NCBI GenBank assembly: GCA_036786445.1
Contig: DAIQRD010000124.1
Location: forward strand, 1-6,403
DNA length: 6,403 nucleotides
Reading direction: 5' to 3'
Source of the DNA: JAAZMF01 sp036786445
Lineage (GTDB): Bacteria; Bacillota; Limnochordia; DTU087
Shown here: piece after piece, positions 3,706-6,403 of the stretch
Numbering within the stretch: the stretch's first letter is position 1
Layout: the number at the start of each line of letters is the position of its first letter
Program-made: the position numbers and the translations under genes
The notes under the pieces: model-generated
The model's input: the letters and a program-made list of their open reading frames with translations, nothing else
Database searches by the model: none
What the model was told of the DNA's origin: nothing

Positions 3706-6403
3706 CTAACCAGTTACCCCATCTGCTCCCAGTGAATCTGCCCCCTGGGGAACTGCTACTGGTTCGGCCCCGTCTGCCGTGATTGCTTGGACTGACCGAT
3801 AAAGGGACATGCCTGTACCGGCAGGCACTAGCTTACCAATAATCACGTTTTCTTTGAGACCCAAGAGAGGATCGTACTTACCCTTAATGGCAGCATCGGT
3901 CAGCACCCGGGTAGTCTCCTGGAAGGAAGCCGCCGAAAGGAAGCTTTCCGTGGCCAAGGAAGCCTTGGTAATACCCAATAGCGCTGGTTTAGCGGTTGCT
4001 GGCTCCCCACCTTCTTCTACAACCCGAGCATTCTCTTCTTCAAATTCAAAGGCATCCACCAAACCGCCAGGCAAGAGATCCGTATCTCCAGATTTGTCTA
4101 TCTTCACTTTCCGCAGCATCTGCCGGATGATCACTTCTATATGCTTATCGTTGATATCAACGCCCTGGGAGCGATATACATCTTGTACTTCCCGGACCAA
4201 ATAGGCTTGGACCGCCCGCACCCCTCTGACTTTGAGAATATCATGGGGGTTAACTGAACCCTCTGTCAGCTGATCTCCAGCTTCAACATACCCGCCTTCC
4301 CTTATCTTGAGGCGGGATCCGTAGGGCACAGTATAGCTTTCCTCTTCTCCCTCTTCAGTGACCACGACAACTTTGCGAACACCCTTGTTCTCTGTGATCG
4401 ATGTCCTGCCCGACACTTCTGCGATTATGGCTTGGCCCTTGGGTTTGCGAGCCTCAAATAACTCCTCTACCCTTGGCAAACCAGCAGTAATATCGTCCCC
4501 AGCGACACCACCGGTGTGGAACGTCCTCATAGTTAGCTGAGTACCTGGTTCCCCAATGGATTGGGCAGCAATGGTACCTACAGCTTCCCCAACTTCAACC
4601 AATTTCCCTGTAGCTAGGTTGCGCCCATAACAGGACGCGCACACACCGTGACGGGTGCGACAGGTAAGCACAGATCTTATCTCCGCCTGTTCCACACCCA
4701 GCCCTTCTACCTGCTCAGCCAACTCCTCATTGATGAGTTGATTGGCTTCCACCAAAATCTCTCCGGTTTCCGGGTGTGTGATGGGGGTAGCCGCCATCCT
4801 ACCCGTGAGCCGCTCACTGAGGGATTCGATAATTTGCTCCGAATCACGACCCACGTCCTTGATAGCTCTCATACTTACTCCCTGGTTGGTTCCACAATCC
4901 GCCTCACGCACTATAACATCCTGGGATACGTCCACCAGTCGCCTAGTAAGATAACCAGAGTCCGCTGTCCTGAGGGCCGTGTCAGCCAATCCCTTGCGGG
5001 TACCGTGGGTAGAGTTGAAATACTCCAGTACTGTCAGGCCTTCGCGGAAATTGGCCTTAATCGGTATCTCGATGGTTTTGCCAGTGGGGTCAGCTACTAG
5101 ACCTCGCATACCCGCCAATTGGCTCAACTGTGACTCGTTACCACGGGCGCCAGAGCGGGCCATCATCCAGATGGGGTTGAAATCATCACTATGCGCCCGC
5201 ATTGCCTTGGTAACCTCATCCTTAGTTCTAGTCCAAATATCGCAGATTCGCTGATATCGTTCTTCAGCAGTCAACAAGCCCCGGCGGTGCTGTTGCTCCA
5301 CGATATCCACTTGCTCTTCTGCTGCCTCAATCAAAGCACCCTTTTCTGGAGGACTGGTAATATCAGATAGGGCCACCGTGGTTCCGGAAATAGTTGCATA
5401 GTGGAATCCTAGCGCCTTTACCTCATCCAAGACTTCAGCCGTGCGAGTGTTACCGAAAGCCCGGTAAAGCCGTCCCACTAGGTTCGCCAATTCCTTACTG
5501 CCGACAACGTCATTATAAAAGCCTAGTTCATCGGGCATGATTTCATTGAAGAAAATCCTACCCACAGTGGTCTCCACTAACTCGCCCTTCCACCGCACAG
5601 TAACCCGTGCGTGGAGATCCACCTGTTTATCAGCGTAGGCCATGTGTGCTTCCTCTGGTGAGGAAAACCGGCGACCTTCGCCTTTGGCGCCATCTTTCTT
5701 CTGAGTTAAATAATAGCAGCCAATCACCATGTCCTGCGTGGGAGTTGTCACAGGGCGTCCACTAGCAGGTAGCAGAATATTGTTGGTGGAGAGCATGAGC
5801 AACCGGGCTTCTGCTTGAGCTTCAGCCGAAAGCGGTACGTGCACTGCCATCTGGTCACCATCAAAGTCAGCATTATAAGCAGTACAGACCAATGGATGGA
5901 TCTGAATAGCCCGCCCCTCCACCAACACAGGCTCAAAGGCCTGAATACCCAAGCGATGCAAGGTGGGAGCACGGTTAAGCATCACCGGATGTTCCTTGAT
6001 GACTTCTTCCAGCACATCCCATACCTCTGGCCTTACCCGTTCCACCATGCGTTTCGCACTCTTAATGTTATGGGCGTGGCCCTGATCTACTAGCCGTTTC
6101 ATGACAAAAGGCTTAAACAGCTCTAAAGCCATTTCCTTAGGCAAGCCACATTGATGCATCTTCAGCTCCGGGCCCACCACGATCACCGATCGACCAGAGT
6201 AATCCACCCGCTTACCCAATAGATTCTGGCGGAACCGTCCCTGTTTGCCCTTGAGCATGTCGGACAAGGATTTTAGTGGTCGGTTGCCAGGACCTGTTAC
6301 CGGCCGACCCCTTCGGCCATTGTCGATGAGAGCATCTACTGCTTCTTGCAGCATACGCTTTTCATTGCGGACAATAATATCCGGGGCCCCCAACTCCAAT
6401 AGC
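3706..6403 (-). CDS. rpoC: DNA-directed RNA polymerase subunit beta', 5' end beyond the window
   Basis: Beta' forms half of the RNA polymerase active-site cleft. About 898 codons are present; the N-terminal zinc finger, clamp and rudder region lie outside. The frame is open through the right edge, where the first full codons read LLELGAPDII. Counting from the Leu codon at 6399, visible elements are the switch/lid-proximal segment KGKQGRFRQNLLGKRVDYSGRS (50-71), the metal-binding NADFDGD (176-182, bases 5874-5854) with the three aspartates that hold the catalytic magnesium, the bridge helix (about 408-440), the second zinc site Cys502, Cys580, Cys587 and Cys590, and the trigger loop (about 605-650) with Met624, Arg625 and His628. 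The trigger loop lacks the large insertion of proteobacterial beta'. The C-terminus keeps LLGITKASL, SFLSAASFQETTRVL and ENVIIGKLVPAGTG, then a 30-residue variable tail rich in Ala and Gly. Nothing is broken. Upstream rpoB is expected but not seen. Confidence 0.98.
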   Translation of the reverse strand, partial: LLELGAPDIIVRNEKRMLQEAVDALIDNGRRGRPVTGPGNRPLKSLSDMLKGKQGRFRQNLLGKRVDYSGRSVIVVGPELKMHQCGLPKEMALELFKPFVMKRLVDQGHAHNIKSAKRMVERVRPEVWDVLEEVIKEHPVMLNRAPTLHRLGIQAFEPVLVEGRAIQIHPLVCTAYNADFDGDQMAVHVPLSAEAQAEARLLMLSTNNILLPASGRPVTTPTQDMVIGCYYLTQKKDGAKGEGRRFSSPEEAHMAYADKQVDLHARVTVRWKGELVETTVGRIFFNEIMPDELGFYNDVVGSKELANLVGRLYRAFGNTRTAEVLDEVKALGFHYATISGTTVALSDITSPPEKGALIEAAEEQVDIVEQQHRRGLLTAEERYQRICDIWTRTKDEVTKAMRAHSDDFNPIWMMARSGARGNESQLSQLAGMRGLVADPTGKTIEIPIKANFREGLTVLEYFNSTHGTRKGLADTALRTADSGYLTRRLVDVSQDVIVREADCGTNQGVSMRAIKDVGRDSEQIIESLSERLTGRMAATPITHPETGEILVEANQLINEELAEQVEGLGVEQAEIRSVLTCRTRHGVCASCYGRNLATGKLVEVGEAVGTIAAQSIGEPGTQLTMRTFHTGGVAGDDITAGLPRVEELFEARKPKGQAIIAEVSGRTSITENKGVRKVVVVTEEGEEESYTVPYGSRLKIREGGYVEAGDQLTEGSVNPHDILKVRGVRAVQAYLVREVQDVYRSQGVDINDKHIEVIIRQMLRKVKIDKSGDTDLLPGGLVDAFEFEEENARVVEEGGEPATAKPALLGITKASLATESFLSAASFQETTRVLTDAAIKGKYDPLLGLKENVIIGKLVPAGTGMSLYRSVQAITADGAEPVAVPQGADSLGADGVTG

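Noticed and set aside
4648..5100. A 150-codon open frame on the plus strand inside rpoC, with other plus-strand frames at 332-547, 1310-1702, 2002-2295, 2349-2540, 3809-4204, 4358-4540, 4742-4954, 4979-5254 and 5815-6093.
   Set aside because: All lie antisense to strongly conserved genes, show no recognisable protein family, and have compositions expected from reading conserved codons backwards. No plus-strand promoter or ribosome binding site supports them.
5748..5972. A 74-codon minus-strand frame within rpoC.
   Set aside because: It is an out-of-frame reading across the NADFDGD region of beta'. The rpoC frame is unquestionable there.
1..6403. A mobile element, CRISPR array, tRNA or rRNA gene, or novel accessory system.
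   Set aside because: The window is nearly filled by conserved housekeeping genes in a standard order with short gaps. No repeat arrays, terminal inverted repeats, transposase motifs or tRNA-like segments were seen.

Overview
This window is an ordinary but well-preserved piece of a bacterial chromosome: the rpoBC-str-tuf region, with every gene on the minus strand. In order of transcription (right to left) it holds the C-terminal two thirds or more of rpoC (RNA polymerase beta' subunit, 5' end outside the window), a small L7Ae-family ribosomal protein gene, rpsL (S12), rpsG (S7), fusA (EF-G), and the first 20 codons of tuf (EF-Tu), which runs off the left edge. A small L7Ae/YbxF-type gene between rpoC and rpsL is a layout typical of Bacillota (Firmicutes). 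The protein sequences agree: S12 has the longer 137-residue form, beta' has a trigger loop without the large proteobacterial insertion, and EF-G most resembles, from memory, those of Desulfotomaculum/Moorella-like Clostridia. By eye the GC content is near 50%. I would call it a Clostridia-like Bacillota and go no further.

Layout. Bases 3706-6403 are rpoC, with the catalytic NADFDGD motif, bridge helix, second zinc site and trigger loop all intact. A 127-base gap (3579-3705) carries a compact GC-rich inverted repeat, then a near-perfect sigma-A promoter (TTGACA, 17-base spacer, TAAAAT), then a leader of about 60 bases with small potential hairpins. The L7Ae-like gene (GTG start), rpsL, rpsG and fusA (GTG start) follow with gaps of 20, 107 and 64 bases, probably as one operon. 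The 107-base rpsL-rpsG gap contains a bulged potential hairpin and no credible gene. A second promoter (GTGACT, 17-base spacer, extended TGCTATAAT) overlaps the last codons of fusA and would drive tuf through a leader of about 105 bases with two potential hairpins. No stretch of more than 300 bases lacks a gene.

Together the genes supply the transcription and translation core: the catalytic RNA polymerase subunit, decoding-site protein S12, head-domain protein S7, the translocation GTPase EF-G and the aminoacyl-tRNA carrier EF-Tu. The two internal promoters suggest that the str genes and tuf can be made in excess of, and independently from, rpoBC.

I found no mobile element, CRISPR array, RNA gene, broken gene or foreign-looking insert, and no previously undescribed system. 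The points worth a second look are regulatory: the two promoters, the structured leaders, and the G-run ribosome binding sites of rpsL and rpsG.
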